64,000 nucleotides of DNA from CALJXB01 sp965225935 (GCA_965225935.1 CBDDCC010000014.1:62001-126000), one strand, 5' to 3'; positions 8,418 through 19,161 are shown, numbered from the stretch's first letter. Numbers and translations are program-made. Notes: generated by a model not told the origin, from the letters alone.

Positions 8418-8597
8418 ATGCGTAGAATACTTTTAAAATTTCTGCAAGACGAGAAGGCGGCGACGGCCATCGAGTATTCCATGATCCTCGCCCTGATCGT
8501 GCTGGCGCTGATCGCCGCGCTGCAGGTTCTCGGCGGCAGCATGGACGACATGTACAACTACGTCTCCAGCGGCGTCACGGGCTCGCTGGGCGGCTGA
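8418..8597 (+). CDS. flp: Flp/Fap-type pilin subunit
   Basis: A 59-residue Flp pilin. It has a short basic leader (MRRILLKFLQDEKAATA), then the prepilin motif with Glu and Tyr (AIEYSMI) and a single hydrophobic helix (LALIVLALIAALQVLGGS). Processing by a TadV-type prepilin peptidase would normally occur before the hydrophobic stretch, and the product would assemble into Tad adhesion pili. No other tad/cpa genes are adjacent, so this is an orphan pilin or the rest of the machinery lies elsewhere. ATG 8418 is chosen because the upstream TTG at 8400 adds an unlikely leader. Confidence 0.9.
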   Translation: MRRILLKFLQDEKAATAIEYSMILALIVLALIAALQVLGGSMDDMYNYVSSGVTGSLGG

Positions 8598-8716
8598 CCG
8601 TCCGGCGGTCGGACCCGCCGCCGCTCCGGGTCGCGCAGCGGCGAATTGCCGCGTTCAACGGTGCTGGTCGGCCGAGACAGGATCGGACCGCCGCGACCGT
8701 CGCCGGGACCTCCGGA

Positions 8717-11146
<2,430 letters not shown>

Positions 11147-11667
11147 TCGGCTCACCTCGTTTCGACGGTCGGCCGTGCTGCCCCAGGTGTATCGGCACCT
11201 GGGCCAAGAGCACCCAACACCTTATCGGGGGGCCACCCGCAAAGACCTGCGGATCGGCCGTCCGGCGGTCCGGTGCTCCAACCGGCCACGCGGCGGCAGG
11301 GTGCGCCGCCACTGCCACGCTGTTACATGGTCCCCCAGTCTTTCCGACCCGTTCTTGTCAATCTAAGTAATCACTATAGCACGCATATCTAGCTCACTGG
11401 ACCAATGACATGGATCATTTTCCTCGATCTGGCGTAGGCGGCCGGCCAGGTCGCCTGCGAAACGGCAACGCTGCTTCCCCGACGGCGCCGCGCCCCCCGC
11501 TGGCCGGCCTATTCAACCTGCGACGAGTGGCGGCCGGGTGCGCCACGGCTGGACTTGAGGTCGCGATCCGGGCGATCCTTACAGGCGAGGATCTGTTTTG
11601 GCGCTTCGGACACGCCGGCTTCGACGCTGGAGCGGGCGAGGCGCGGTAGGGGAAGGGGGACGACGTT
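11147..11667. other. Region between ppk1 and a lipoprotein gene
   Basis: No supported gene. A perfect hairpin lies near 11192-11213 (CCCAGGTG pairing with CACCTGGG) in the ppk1 upstream region, without a T-tract. The sequence near 11355-11420 is AT-richer and probably holds the divergent promoters. A 79-codon plus-strand frame from 11410 is proline/arginine-rich and looks non-coding. Confidence 0.45.
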
Positions 11668-11976
11668 ATGAGACGAGGGCCACTTGCGCCGGTCGCGGCG
11701 GCGCTTCTGGGTGTGGGGCTGAGCGTGGGCGGATGCGCCATGCCGGCCTGGACCTCGCCGCCGGGGCCGGAGCGCTATCAGGTCGGCTACCACGACGGCT
11801 GCGAGGCCGGCTTGGCCATCGCCGGCAGCTTCTTCTACGAGCGGATCGAAAGCGCCCGGCCGGCCTACGAAGACACCGACTACGTCACGGGCTGGAAGGA
11901 AGGTTACACGAACTGCAAGAAGAAGCAGGACCGGATCCAGGCCACCTGGCATTCGATTCTCGGCGAGGGAGACTAA
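11668..11976 (+). CDS. Small putative lipoprotein
   Basis: A 102-residue protein with a lipoprotein signal peptide: basic start MRRGPLAPV, hydrophobic core AAALLGVGLSV and lipobox VGGC near residue 23. The mature part is about 80 residues, rich in Tyr/Trp/Gly (ERYQVGYHDGCEAG, YVTGWKEGY), with further cysteines in DGCEAG and TNCKKK that could pair. The family is not recognised. A strong purine-rich ribosome site (GGGGAAGGGGGA) precedes the ATG. Its stop codon coincides with the left tip of the inverted-repeat element at 11974-12397. Without that element the frame would still stop at the same codon (TAG instead of TAA). Confidence 0.72.
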   Translation: MRRGPLAPVAAALLGVGLSVGGCAMPAWTSPPGPERYQVGYHDGCEAGLAIAGSFFYERIESARPAYEDTDYVTGWKEGYTNCKKKQDRIQATWHSILGEGD

Positions 11977-12397
11977 TACCAAGTCTTGATGATAATGACC
12001 CATAGGGAACGCTTTTGGTTTGTTTCGGGCAGGAAGCAGGCGATGTGGGGCATCGCTAAGGCACGGCCCCTAGAGCGGGATGGGATGAGATTGAATCAAC
12101 GCTGTTGGCCTGGGTTGGCTCCGTCCGCTAGGCGCGGTCCGAAGCGCGATGCGGGGCATCGGGCGAGGCCCGCAACGACGCGGCGGGCCAACCCAGGCCA
12201 ACCCGTACGGGACGGGCGCTTTTGGCCGGACGCCGCGTCGCTCCTCCTCGAATATGCTTCGGCATGTCCTTCGTCGTCGCTCCTAACGTCCGGCCAAAAT
12301 CGCTCCGTCAGCGTGGTTCAATCTCATCTCATCCCGCTCTAGCCGAGAGATCTGAAAGTCCGTCCCTACGGGGCATTGTCATCAAGACTTGGTATTA
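11974..12397. repeat. MITE-like element with 35-bp terminal inverted repeats and TA duplication
   Basis: The ends match as inverted repeats over 35 bases with three mismatches, beginning TAATACCAAGTCTTGATGA on both strands. Inside are nested inverted repeats: about 12070-12101 with 12311-12342, and 12102-12119 with 12184-12201. Further in, TTTTGGCCGGACG pairs with CGTCCGGCCAAAA. The whole element could therefore fold into one long stem. No transposase frame is present. TA flanks each tip, the target duplication used by IS630/Tc1-mariner elements, so a non-autonomous MITE of that group is the best reading. Confidence 0.75.
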
Positions 12398-12527
12398 GGC
12401 GCGAGGCTCCGGATAGCCGAAGGCGCACCGCCTGTCCGGAGCGGTACGCCTTCTCTCATGTGCTTGCACTTTGCGCTTGCGAGCCGGTGCGCTTCTCTGC
12501 GGCGGTCCGGCTCCGTCGCCCTCTGTC

Positions 12528-12959
12528 TCAGGCGGGCGAACCCTCGGCGGCGTTCGGCTCGTCGGGGCCGGCGGCGCGGCGTCTGCGTTCGGCCATGAAC
12601 TGGTCGAACTCCGCCTTGTCCTTGGCGTGACGCAGGCGCTCCAGGAAGTCCTTGAACTCCTGCTGCTCCTCCTCGAGACGGCGCAATGTCTCTTCGCGGT
12701 ACTCGTCGAAGGCACTGTTGCCGCTTGAGGCCTGGCGCCCGCGCCCGCCGAACCAGCCTTCCGAGCGGCCGTTGCCGCGCGCCCTATCGTAGCGGTGCCA
12801 GCGGCCGGGGCCGCCGTTTCTCCAACATCCCATGCGTCCACTCCATAGCAGATAGGCCAGGATCGCGAGGCCAATGGGCCAGAAAATGATGAACCCGAGA
12901 ACCATCACGGCGATCCAGGCCGGCTTGCCGTAATCGTCCAACTTCGCTGCCAGTTCCAT
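12528..12959 (-). CDS. DUF2852 family membrane protein
   Basis: A 143-residue protein typical of the alphaproteobacterial DUF2852 family. A short N-terminus (LDDYGKPAWIAVMVLGF) leads into one or two hydrophobic spans (IIFWPIGLAILAYLLWSGRM). A Gly/Arg/Trp-rich linker with a CW motif comes next, then a charged helical C-terminus (FDEYREETLRRLEEEQQEFKDFLERL) likely to form a coiled coil. The function of the family is unknown. Ribosome site GAGGGA precedes the ATG. A perfect 19-bp palindrome sits just upstream of that site and is shared with the nearby tetR-type gene, so repression by that regulator is likely. Confidence 0.87.
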   Translation of the reverse strand: MELAAKLDDYGKPAWIAVMVLGFIIFWPIGLAILAYLLWSGRMGCWRNGGPGRWHRYDRARGNGRSEGWFGGRGRQASSGNSAFDEYREETLRRLEEEQQEFKDFLERLRHAKDKAEFDQFMAERRRRAAGPDEPNAAEGSPA

Positions 12960-12968
12960 CGGTCCCTC

Positions 12969-12987
12969 ATGTAAAAGGTTTTTACAT
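12969..12987. promoter_or_regulatory. Probable TetR operator before the DUF2852 gene
   Basis: ATGTAAAAGGTTTTTACAT is a perfect 8+3+8 inverted repeat. It lies 10 bases upstream of the DUF2852 start codon, next to its ribosome site. The same ATGTAA-N7-TTACAT arrangement recurs at the start of the TetR-family gene (13756-13774), so both are probably bound by that regulator. Confidence 0.62.
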
Positions 12988-13121
12988 TACTCTAGCTAGG
13001 GTCGGCCCGCCCGCTTTCAAGAGCCAAAAAGGGCGTCTCGGTAAAAAAAGTGTTGCCCGGGAGGCGTGCCCACAGAAGCAGGGCCGGGGCCGGCTTGGCC
13101 GGGCTCGCAAGCGTCCCTGTT

Positions 13122-13757
13122 TCAGTCCTCGCCCAGGCCGAGGCCCTGCAGATAGATCAGCACCTCCGCCTCCAGCAGCTCCTCCGGCGTCATGGGCAGC
13201 TTGCGCCGGGCGGCGTCGCCGCGGGCGAAGAGAGAGGCGATGCCGTGGGCCATGGCCCAGACATGGAGGCTCACCATCAGCGCCGGCGGGCGCCGCGACG
13301 GGGGCAGGGTGGCGCAGACCGCCTCGGCGGCCTCGCGCAGGACCGCGAAGGCCTGGTCGCCGGCCCGGGCCAGCTCCGGGTTGGCGTCCGGGGCCACCTG
13401 GGACTCGAACATGGCGACGTAGTAGGCGGGCTCGCGCCGGGCGAAATCGAGATAGGCCCGGCCGACGGCCTCGAAGGCCTTCAGGGCATCCGGCTTGCCG
13501 CCGTCCCAGGCCTGCGACAGCGCCTCGGCGAAGCGCTCGAAGCCGCCCCGGGCGACCTCGGCCATCAGCTCGTCCCGGTCCCGGAAATGCCGGTAGGGGG
13601 CGGCCGGGCTGACCCCGGCCGAGCGGGCGGCCTCGGCGAAGGTGAAGCCCGCCGGCCCTTTCTCGGCGATCAGATCCAGCGCCGCCGCGACCAGCGCCTC
13701 GCGCAGATGGCCGTGATGGTAGCCGCGTCGCCGCCGATCCTTGCGCGACCAGCTCAT
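13122..13757 (-). CDS. TetR/AcrR-family transcriptional regulator
   Basis: A 211-residue regulator. The N-terminal helix-turn-helix is clear (REALVAAALDLIAEKGPAGFTFAEAARSAGVSPAAPYRHF), followed by a helical ligand-binding domain with SLHVWAMAHGIASL near the end, as in the TetR_C_33/WHG group. The ATG at 13757 is chosen because the DNA-binding domain starts shortly after it; the frame is open 31 codons upstream but reads as noise. The start codon overlaps the edge of a 19-bp palindrome and there is no clear ribosome site, so translation may be leaderless or start slightly later. It is likely autoregulated and also controls the DUF2852 gene. Confidence 0.9.
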   Translation of the reverse strand: MSWSRKDRRRRGYHHGHLREALVAAALDLIAEKGPAGFTFAEAARSAGVSPAAPYRHFRDRDELMAEVARGGFERFAEALSQAWDGGKPDALKAFEAVGRAYLDFARREPAYYVAMFESQVAPDANPELARAGDQAFAVLREAAEAVCATLPPSRRPPALMVSLHVWAMAHGIASLFARGDAARRKLPMTPEELLEAEVLIYLQGLGLGED

Positions 13758-13774
13758 GTAAAGAAGTCTTACAT
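13756..13774. promoter_or_regulatory. Probable autoregulatory operator at the tetR-type start
   Basis: ATGTAAAGAAGTCTTACAT has inverted arms ATGTAA and TTACAT seven bases apart, extendable by C/G to seven-base arms. It has the same length and outer bases as the site at 12969-12987, and it overlaps the first codon of the TetR-family gene. Confidence 0.6.
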
Positions 13775-13854
13775 GACACCGCGCCGGGACGCAGCCGAAA
13801 TCCTGTTGGCCTTGTGTCGCAGTGCGCCCCTGGTCGGACTGCATCCACATCCAA

Positions 13855-13877
13855 TCTGGTGTACTTTAAACACCAGA
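13855..13877. promoter_or_regulatory. Perfect inverted repeat upstream of the tetR-type gene
   Basis: TCTGGTGT and ACACCAGA form a perfect 8-bp inverted repeat with a seven-base AT-rich spacer. It lies about 100 bases upstream of the TetR-family gene and at the edge of the lower-GC block. It could be an operator or a hairpin. The remaining bases up to 14083 hold no supported gene. Confidence 0.35.
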
Positions 13878-14083
13878 AAGAATGATTAAGCGACCTCGAT
13901 ACTCACTAAAGCCCCCGAGGTCTCCATCAATCGCGCCGATGATGGCACAGAGGTCATGGCCTGCTCTCGAGTGGGCATCAAGCTTGAATAGTGCGAGCTA
14001 GGGAGCAAGTTGGTCTGCTGTCGCATCCCAGTGGTTATTAACTAGGGCGAGCGCCAGGCGTTGCACGAAGGCGAGACGCTCGA

Positions 14084-15427
14084 CTAGTCAAATTCAGCGA
14101 GATCGGGAATTTCCGACGGATCACGAAGTCGAATGAGTATTAGTCCTTTCGTCTTGGCTTCATCAACCACATCGAAGATCCGATTGGGGTCATTTTTCGC
14201 ATGGTCGATGTCTTTGCCCCAGAATGTGCCGCCTCGGAGATGCCAGTTTTCCATTTTCGCCATCTCCATTTCCACTGATACCTGCTCCCGCCAACCAATT
14301 CGCCCTGTGAACAAAGGATTGTCAAAGTCAATTGCATTTTGCGAATCGAATTTTTGTTCTTTGTAGGTTATGCAAAACTTAATATGTCCTTTTTTCCAAT
14401 GTTTCTTAGCAGGCTTTACGTTCCAACAGTATCGGAGTCCTTGAGGAGTGCTCGGTCGGAGATCGATCCATGCACGTCCTTTGTCACTGCTTTTCTTGCG
14501 TAGGACCGCTGAATCGAGCACGATTTTCCACTTTTTTCCTGTACTTCGAATTGTGGAACAGCCGTCCCGATGTGAGCTCTTTCCGCTACGTTTTCTGAAA
14601 CTGTTCGATTGGCGAGTTTTTGTTTCGACAACAACAGCGTCACGTTTTACGGGATACACCTCAATATCTACAGGCTTCTCCGGAAGAAGAAATAGTGGCC
14701 ACTCGTACCGAATTTCCTTTGGGGATCGCAAACCCCACCATCTCGGGATCGAGACTGTTAGAGTCAGATCTAAGCGGCGAATCTCTGCTGCCTCGTTGTC
14801 GTCAGCGGCAGGTGGAATGTTGCCTAGTTCTACGCGTATTCGACCATCATTCACCAACTTCGCTGAGCACGTAGATTCTTGGTGTTGGACTACTAGCGAA
14901 CAATTGAAACCCGCGCGACTAAATCCGTTTCCAAAAACAGTTACAGTCTGAGATTGATTTCCTATCAACGTGTTGGGTCGAATAAAAGTTGGTTCATGAT
15001 CAAGTACTAGACCTTCTCTCGCTCCGGGAAGTTGAGCTGCGATTATGCTTAGTTTAATTAACGCATCATCTAAGTCGGCATCAACGTCGTCTACTAGATA
15101 GTCGAGTTGTTTCAGAAATGCATCAAGTTCGCTTACGAACGTTGCAAATTCCTGTTGGTAAGTATCTTGAGTTTCTTCTAGCGCATCACCATATCTCGAT
15201 CTTAGGTAGTCGATTAGCGCTTTGAGGCGAGCAGCAAATTTCGCCGATGCACGATCTGCACCTGCTTCCGCCCTGTTGGCGAAACGATCAACGAGAAATC
15301 CACCGCTTGCCAATAATGCGGCACCTTCTGCTTGAGCGAGGACCGGCAGGGGTTAGGACACTGTGCTCATTAATAGCAAGGCAGAGACAGCTAGCGCGCG
15401 AGGGATGAGCCTAATTACATCAGGCAT
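14084..15427 (-). pseudogene. Exported protein of unknown family, interrupted by a stop codon in its signal peptide
   Basis: From an ATG at 15427 (AGAGGT seven bases upstream) the frame reads MPDVIRLIPRALAVSALLLM-STVS. It then meets TAA at 15353-15355 and continues PLPVLAQAEGA without further stops for over 420 codons to 14084. The first part plus VLAQA is a textbook signal peptide with an Ala-x-Ala cleavage site, so the stop lies inside the signal sequence. The mature protein has a helical charged N-part, then beta-rich segments (TLIGNQSQTVTVFGNGFSRAGF) and a basic Ser/Lys-rich region. I do not recognise a family. Translation from TTG 15313 would give a 409-residue cytosolic product. GC content is well below that of the chromosome. 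Confidence 0.55.
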
Positions 15428-16456
15428 CTAAGATACCTCTTGTTTCGACGCAGAAAACGGAACTGATTGCGACAGCCACTTCCCATAATTGGCGAGTATC
15501 CGACATCCTGATTTGCATATCAAGATATCATACAGCAGCACCTCAAGAAATACAGCAGACGGACTTCACATGTTGGGAAAGCAACCGACCTCTTAGGAGT
15601 GTGTCGTCATTGAATGTGAGTAGACGTTGCCAAATAGTTACTGCGTATTCGGAAGCAGGATTTGCGCAACCGACATCAAGTACTGATAGTCATACCCACA
15701 ACTTGTTCTAGGTAATGGTGTCCACTCTATGTGCCTCGAAACCGCGGCCATGATGTGAAGAGTTGGTTCTTGGTGCTATTGGTTTCGGCGTGCCGCTGCG
15801 CAGAACAGTTCTTTGGTGCGTATGAACCGACGCCCTGTTCCAGGACCACTTGGAGCCGCCCAATGCCATTCGGAGCAGCTTTCACCAGCTTCGCCAGCAC
15901 TGTGCGAGGTAGGGCAGAAGACAGCTTAGGGCGGGTGCGGTGAGTTTCCCTTGTTGAGCACATAGGATTCGAAGCGGTACTCCTGAGCAGGAAGTACGGT
16001 GGTCAATAGGTGCGACAGTATCGCAAGAGATAGACCAAACTTGCTATCTGAGGGCCCCCCTTCCTGTTTGGGATACCCTATGAATACTTAAGATGTTGAC
16101 TTAGCTGTACTACAGAATCCGTTCGAATCCCAACTCCTTTGACTGAGAACAAGGTGCTTTGCCAGTTGAGTGGTCGCGAAAGGGGGTGGCAATCAAACCG
16201 GCCGGAGTTCGTCCACCTTGGACCCTGCCTCAGTACGGCCGGAGCCTTCCGATGTGACTGTTAGATTGCGATCGCAACCCTAAGCCCCGCTCACAAGCAG
16301 AGTTGCGTCTCGGAAGGTCTTACCACCTCCTGGCAGTACTGTACGCCTAATCCATACTTTGCAAAGCAAAGCCTACAACTCAGCTTAGCGGGACCTTCAT
16401 TTGTTTGCTTGGACAGCAAGACCGACCGAACGCCGCTCCAACGAGTCCAGGCAATC
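15428..16456. other. About 1 kb of lower-GC sequence without a supported gene
   Basis: Several short open frames exist (for example 15727-15963 minus and 15731-15943 plus on opposite strands of the same bases), but none has a good ribosome site or a recognisable domain. The segment may be the decayed remnant of a transferred gene. I see no tRNA, terminator or long repeat in it. Confidence 0.4.
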
Positions 16457-16636
16457 TTACGCGCTTCGTTTCATCTTGGTTTCGACTTCCTTGACGCGTG
16501 AGCTCATCTCGGAGAGGAACTCGCCCATCGCGTTCACGTTCTCCGGGGGTATCGGCTGTCCGGTCTCTGCCTTGACGCAGTAGTCCTGCAGCATGATGAG
16601 CCATTCGCGCGACATATCTATCTCGATCCGGAACAT
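16457..16636 (-). CDS. Small hypothetical protein
   Basis: A 59-residue frame beginning MFRIEIDMSREWLIML, with a near-perfect ribosome site (GGAGGG) just before the ATG at 16636. It is amphipathic, with one Cys and a helical, charged C-terminus (FLSEMSSRVKEVETKMKRS) that could form a coiled coil. An upstream GTG at 16687 would extend it by 17 residues but has a poorer ribosome site. I know no family for it. It is the last gene before the tRNA-Thr fragment that marks the left edge of the integrated element. Confidence 0.5.
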   Translation of the reverse strand: MFRIEIDMSREWLIMLQDYCVKAETGQPIPPENVNAMGEFLSEMSSRVKEVETKMKRSA

Positions 16637-16835
16637 GGCGCCCTCCATCCATGGTCTGCACTTGCGCGGCATTCTGTCACTGTTCACCCTGGCAGGCCAG
16701 AGCGGAAAAGCCAGGACGGGGCACAGGCCATGCTCAACCGGTCTTCGCGACTGGGACGAGCAAGCGACACAGGCGGAGATGCCCGCCGCGGCGACAGGCG
16801 CCCACGCGGCTCGAATTCATAGCGGTTGAATTCAG

Positions 16836-16881
16836 ACGGTGCCGCAGGAGGGACTCGAACCCCCAACCCCTTGATTACAAA
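16836..16881. repeat. Left attachment site: displaced 3' half of tRNA-Thr
   Basis: These 46 bases are identical to 34787-34832. They comprise the acceptor 3' strand, T arm and variable region, up to the anticodon loop of tRNA-Thr. The identity stops within the anticodon loop (ATTACAAA, after which the two copies diverge), which is where tyrosine integrases commonly cross over. The rest of the tRNA is absent here, so this copy is not a functional gene. Confidence 0.9.
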
Positions 16882-16906
16882 ACAACTCGACCCCCATATC
16901 AGCGCC

Positions 16907-17072
16907 TATCACCCCGTAACCCTATTGCCGACTTAAGATACTAAAAAACCTATCTATTATGCTTGACGTTAGGGCTTGACGGTCACATCCTCAAACACCC
17001 TAAAACGCAAAATTTTATCACCCCGTGATCACCCCGTGGTGACCCTTTGATTTTTGCGGCGTGGTCACCCCG
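16907..17072. promoter_or_regulatory. Left cluster of putative integrase arm-type sites
   Basis: The decamer TATCACCCCG occurs at 16907-16916 and 17016-17025. Close variants follow at 17027-17036 (GATCACCCCG) and 17063-17072 (GGTCACCCCG). The same decamer occurs twice near the right end. Repeats of this kind placed between the core att site and the integrase gene are typical arm-binding sites. The region also holds the integrase promoter. The assignment is inference from position and repetition. Confidence 0.6.
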
Positions 17073-17124
17073 GTGATTTGCCAAGTTGTTGTTCACACAA
17101 CACAACCCCATGAGGTTTTGTCAA

Positions 17125-18378
17125 ATGCCCACGAAACGACTGACTGAAGCCGGCATTGGGCGGCTGCGCCCAGCACCCTCAGGTAAGCGCGACGAGCACT
17201 ACGACACGGTGGAACCTGGGTTGCTGTTGAGGGTGACGGACACCGGCCACAAATCGTGGTGCCTGTACTTCTACAACGAGGCCAAGGGCAAGCGAACGCA
17301 CCAGCGCCGCACGTTGGGCAGATACCCCGACATTGGGCTTGCTGAAGCCCGACAGTTGGCCCGTGAAGCCAAACAGGCGATCCGCCAGGGGTTGGCCCCG
17401 GACCACCATGAACGCCAACGACGGCGTGCTCAGCAGCGCCAGCGCGCCAACACCTTTGCGGCGGTCGCGAAGCTCTACATGGACGAACGCGGCAACAGGC
17501 TCAGGTGCGCTGGTGAGTACCAGCGCAAACTTGACGTAGACCTACTGCCGACATTTGGTGATCAGCCCATTGCCGATATCGGCCGTGCCGAGATCCGTGA
17601 GTTTCTTGTTGAGAAGGCCAAGCACGCGCCCATCGCTGCCAACCGGTTACAGGCCCTATTGAGCGTCGTCTTCAATTACGCCCTCGACACGGAACTCGTA
17701 CCTGCCAATCCCATCCATCGGATGAAGATGCCGGGAGTGGTGAACGCCAGGGAACGGGTTCTGACAAACGACGAGCTGCGGTCGGTTTGGTTGGGTGCTG
17801 AGACACTGCGCTATCCGTTCGGCACCCTCGTCCGCTTCCTGATCTTGACCGCTCAGCGCCGGGGAGAGGTTGCGGGCCTGACCTGGGATGAGATCAACGG
17901 GACCGGTTGGCGTCTTCCGCAAGCGCGCGCCAAGGGTGGCACAGGTCACATCGTCCCACTAGCACCGCAAGCTTTGGTACTGCTCGACGAAGCACGTAAG
18001 GCACAGGAGGACATGGATCCGGACGGGACTTTGACCTGGGAGCACGTGTTCACGAGCAGCCGGGCCGACCTGCCGATCTCGGGTTGGAGCAAATACCGCC
18101 CACGACTGGAGAGCAAGCTGCCTGAGCCGGTGCCAGACTGGCGGCTCCACGATTTGAGACGGACCGCCGCTACCGGTATGCGCAGCCTTGGCGTTGATAG
18201 GCTCACTGTGTCGAAAGTGTTGAACCACGCGGAAGCGGGCGTCACCAAGATCTACGACAGGTACGCTGCCGACCCCGAGAAGCGTCGCGCGCTGGTGCTT
18301 TGGGCCAGCCACGTAGACCGGATTGTTCGCGGTGAGCCGACACCGGAGAACGTCTTCAAATTGCCGCTTCGTAGATAG
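17125..18378 (+). CDS. int: Tyrosine integrase (P4-like, DUF4102 N-terminus)
   Basis: A 417-residue site-specific recombinase. The N-terminal arm-binding domain starts MPTKRLTEAGIGRL and has the DUF4102 pattern (EPGLLLRVTDTGHKSWCLYF, RRTLGRYPDIGLAEAR). A SAM-like core-binding domain follows (YMDERGNRL to FNYALDTELVPANP). The catalytic residues are all present: Arg at about 245 (TAQRRGEV), Lys about 270, HDLRRT with His about 342 and Arg about 345, His about 368 (LNHAEAG) and nucleophile Tyr about 377 (KIYDRY). GAGG lies eight bases upstream of ATG 17125. It should integrate the element at the tRNA-Thr repeat. Confidence 0.95.
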   Translation: MPTKRLTEAGIGRLRPAPSGKRDEHYDTVEPGLLLRVTDTGHKSWCLYFYNEAKGKRTHQRRTLGRYPDIGLAEARQLAREAKQAIRQGLAPDHHERQRRRAQQRQRANTFAAVAKLYMDERGNRLRCAGEYQRKLDVDLLPTFGDQPIADIGRAEIREFLVEKAKHAPIAANRLQALLSVVFNYALDTELVPANPIHRMKMPGVVNARERVLTNDELRSVWLGAETLRYPFGTLVRFLILTAQRRGEVAGLTWDEINGTGWRLPQARAKGGTGHIVPLAPQALVLLDEARKAQEDMDPDGTLTWEHVFTSSRADLPISGWSKYRPRLESKLPEPVPDWRLHDLRRTAATGMRSLGVDRLTVSKVLNHAEAGVTKIYDRYAADPEKRRALVLWASHVDRIVRGEPTPENVFKLPLRR

Positions 18379-18410
18379 TTAGAAAACCAACTTTCGTCTC
18401 TAATTTCAAG

Positions 18411-18440
18411 GGCCTAGCACATGCTAGGCCTTCTGTTTGT
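18411..18440 (+). terminator. Intrinsic terminator after the integrase gene
   Basis: An 8-bp perfect stem, GGCCTAGC pairing with GCTAGGCC, with a four-base loop (ACAT), followed by TTCTGTTTGT. It lies 33 bases after the integrase stop. Confidence 0.7.
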
Positions 18441-18510
18441 CCTGTCCACCAGGAACCGAAAATTGCCAAACGTATGTATTTGATAGGAGATGGTAAATGG
18501 AGTGATCAAC

Positions 18511-18720
18511 ATGGATAAAAATACTGACCTGATCACCGCCGCTCAGGTCCGTGAACAACTCGGCGGAATAAGCGACATGACCCTTTATCGCTGGGTTCAT
18601 GACCAGGAGATGGGCTTCCCGCACCCGCTATACATCCGTCGCAATCGGTACTGGCGTTTGGCGGACATTGAGCAATGGCTGGATAAGCAGAAGCCCAAGC
18701 GCGTGCGCATCCGTCTGTAG
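18511..18720 (+). CDS. AlpA-like helix-turn-helix regulator / excisionase
   Basis: A 69-residue protein starting MDKNTDLITAAQVREQLGG, with the AlpA/MerR-like winged helix-turn-helix pattern (MTLYRWVHDQEMGFPHPLYIRRNRYWRLADIEQWLDKQ). Family members act as transcriptional activators of integrase/satellite operons or as excision factors. GGAG eight bases upstream supports ATG 18511; an in-frame ATG at 18490 is less well placed. Directly after the integrase, as here, this is the usual arrangement of P4-like and PICI-type satellites, although many prophages share it. Confidence 0.88.
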   Translation: MDKNTDLITAAQVREQLGGISDMTLYRWVHDQEMGFPHPLYIRRNRYWRLADIEQWLDKQKPKRVRIRL

Positions 18721-18808
18721 CTGTCGAAGACAAGACCGATAAATCAGTGCTGAAACCGCACAAACATCGTAGGTCCCCCTGGGCACTTCAACCTCACAGG
18801 AGACTGCT

Positions 18809-19066
18809 ATGCCAAAATCAAAACAGACTAACTTCGATCACCTGATTGATGCCCATCTTATACTGGCCATCAGTATGTATGAGAGATCCGAGCGTAGATT
18901 AAGACAAGCTGCGGTAGATCTTGCGGAAGCAAAATCAAGCATTAACGAAGCCATTGAGTCCAGCATCGAACGTAGTCTTGGGAGTTGCGAAGCGACGGAC
19001 GAATACGTGGAGGCAGACCATGAGTTAAACGCGTGGGCGGCTTGGCGCATCGGTCATCCCATCTAG
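18809..19066 (+). CDS. Small hypothetical protein of the element
   Basis: An 85-residue, mostly helical protein (NFDHLIDAHLILAISMYERSERRLRQ, then LAEAKSSINEAIESSIERSL) with a good ribosome site, AGGAG seven bases before ATG 18809. The C-terminus has aromatic and acidic residues (ADHELNAWAAWRIGHPI). I recognise no family. Its place between the AlpA-like regulator and the Rep-like gene suggests a part in control or replication of the element. It is followed by a strong terminator at 19162. Confidence 0.68.
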   Translation: MPKSKQTNFDHLIDAHLILAISMYERSERRLRQAAVDLAEAKSSINEAIESSIERSLGSCEATDEYVEADHELNAWAAWRIGHPI

Positions 19067-19161
19067 CAGCCGTCACGGTCCTGTACGGCCTGCTCCCGCT
19101 CAGCCAGAGATTGCCAAACGGCCCACACGAGGCCGAGAGGCCATTCGAGGAGCGTCGAATG

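Noticed and set aside
11410..11649. 79-codon frame before the lipoprotein gene
   Set aside because: Arg/Pro/Gly-rich with no ribosome site and no domain; typical of chance GC-rich frames.
15727..15963. Opposing short frames, possibly a transposase or other gene fragment
   Set aside because: Neither frame shows a motif I can name or a ribosome site, so it stays as non-coding in the annotation.
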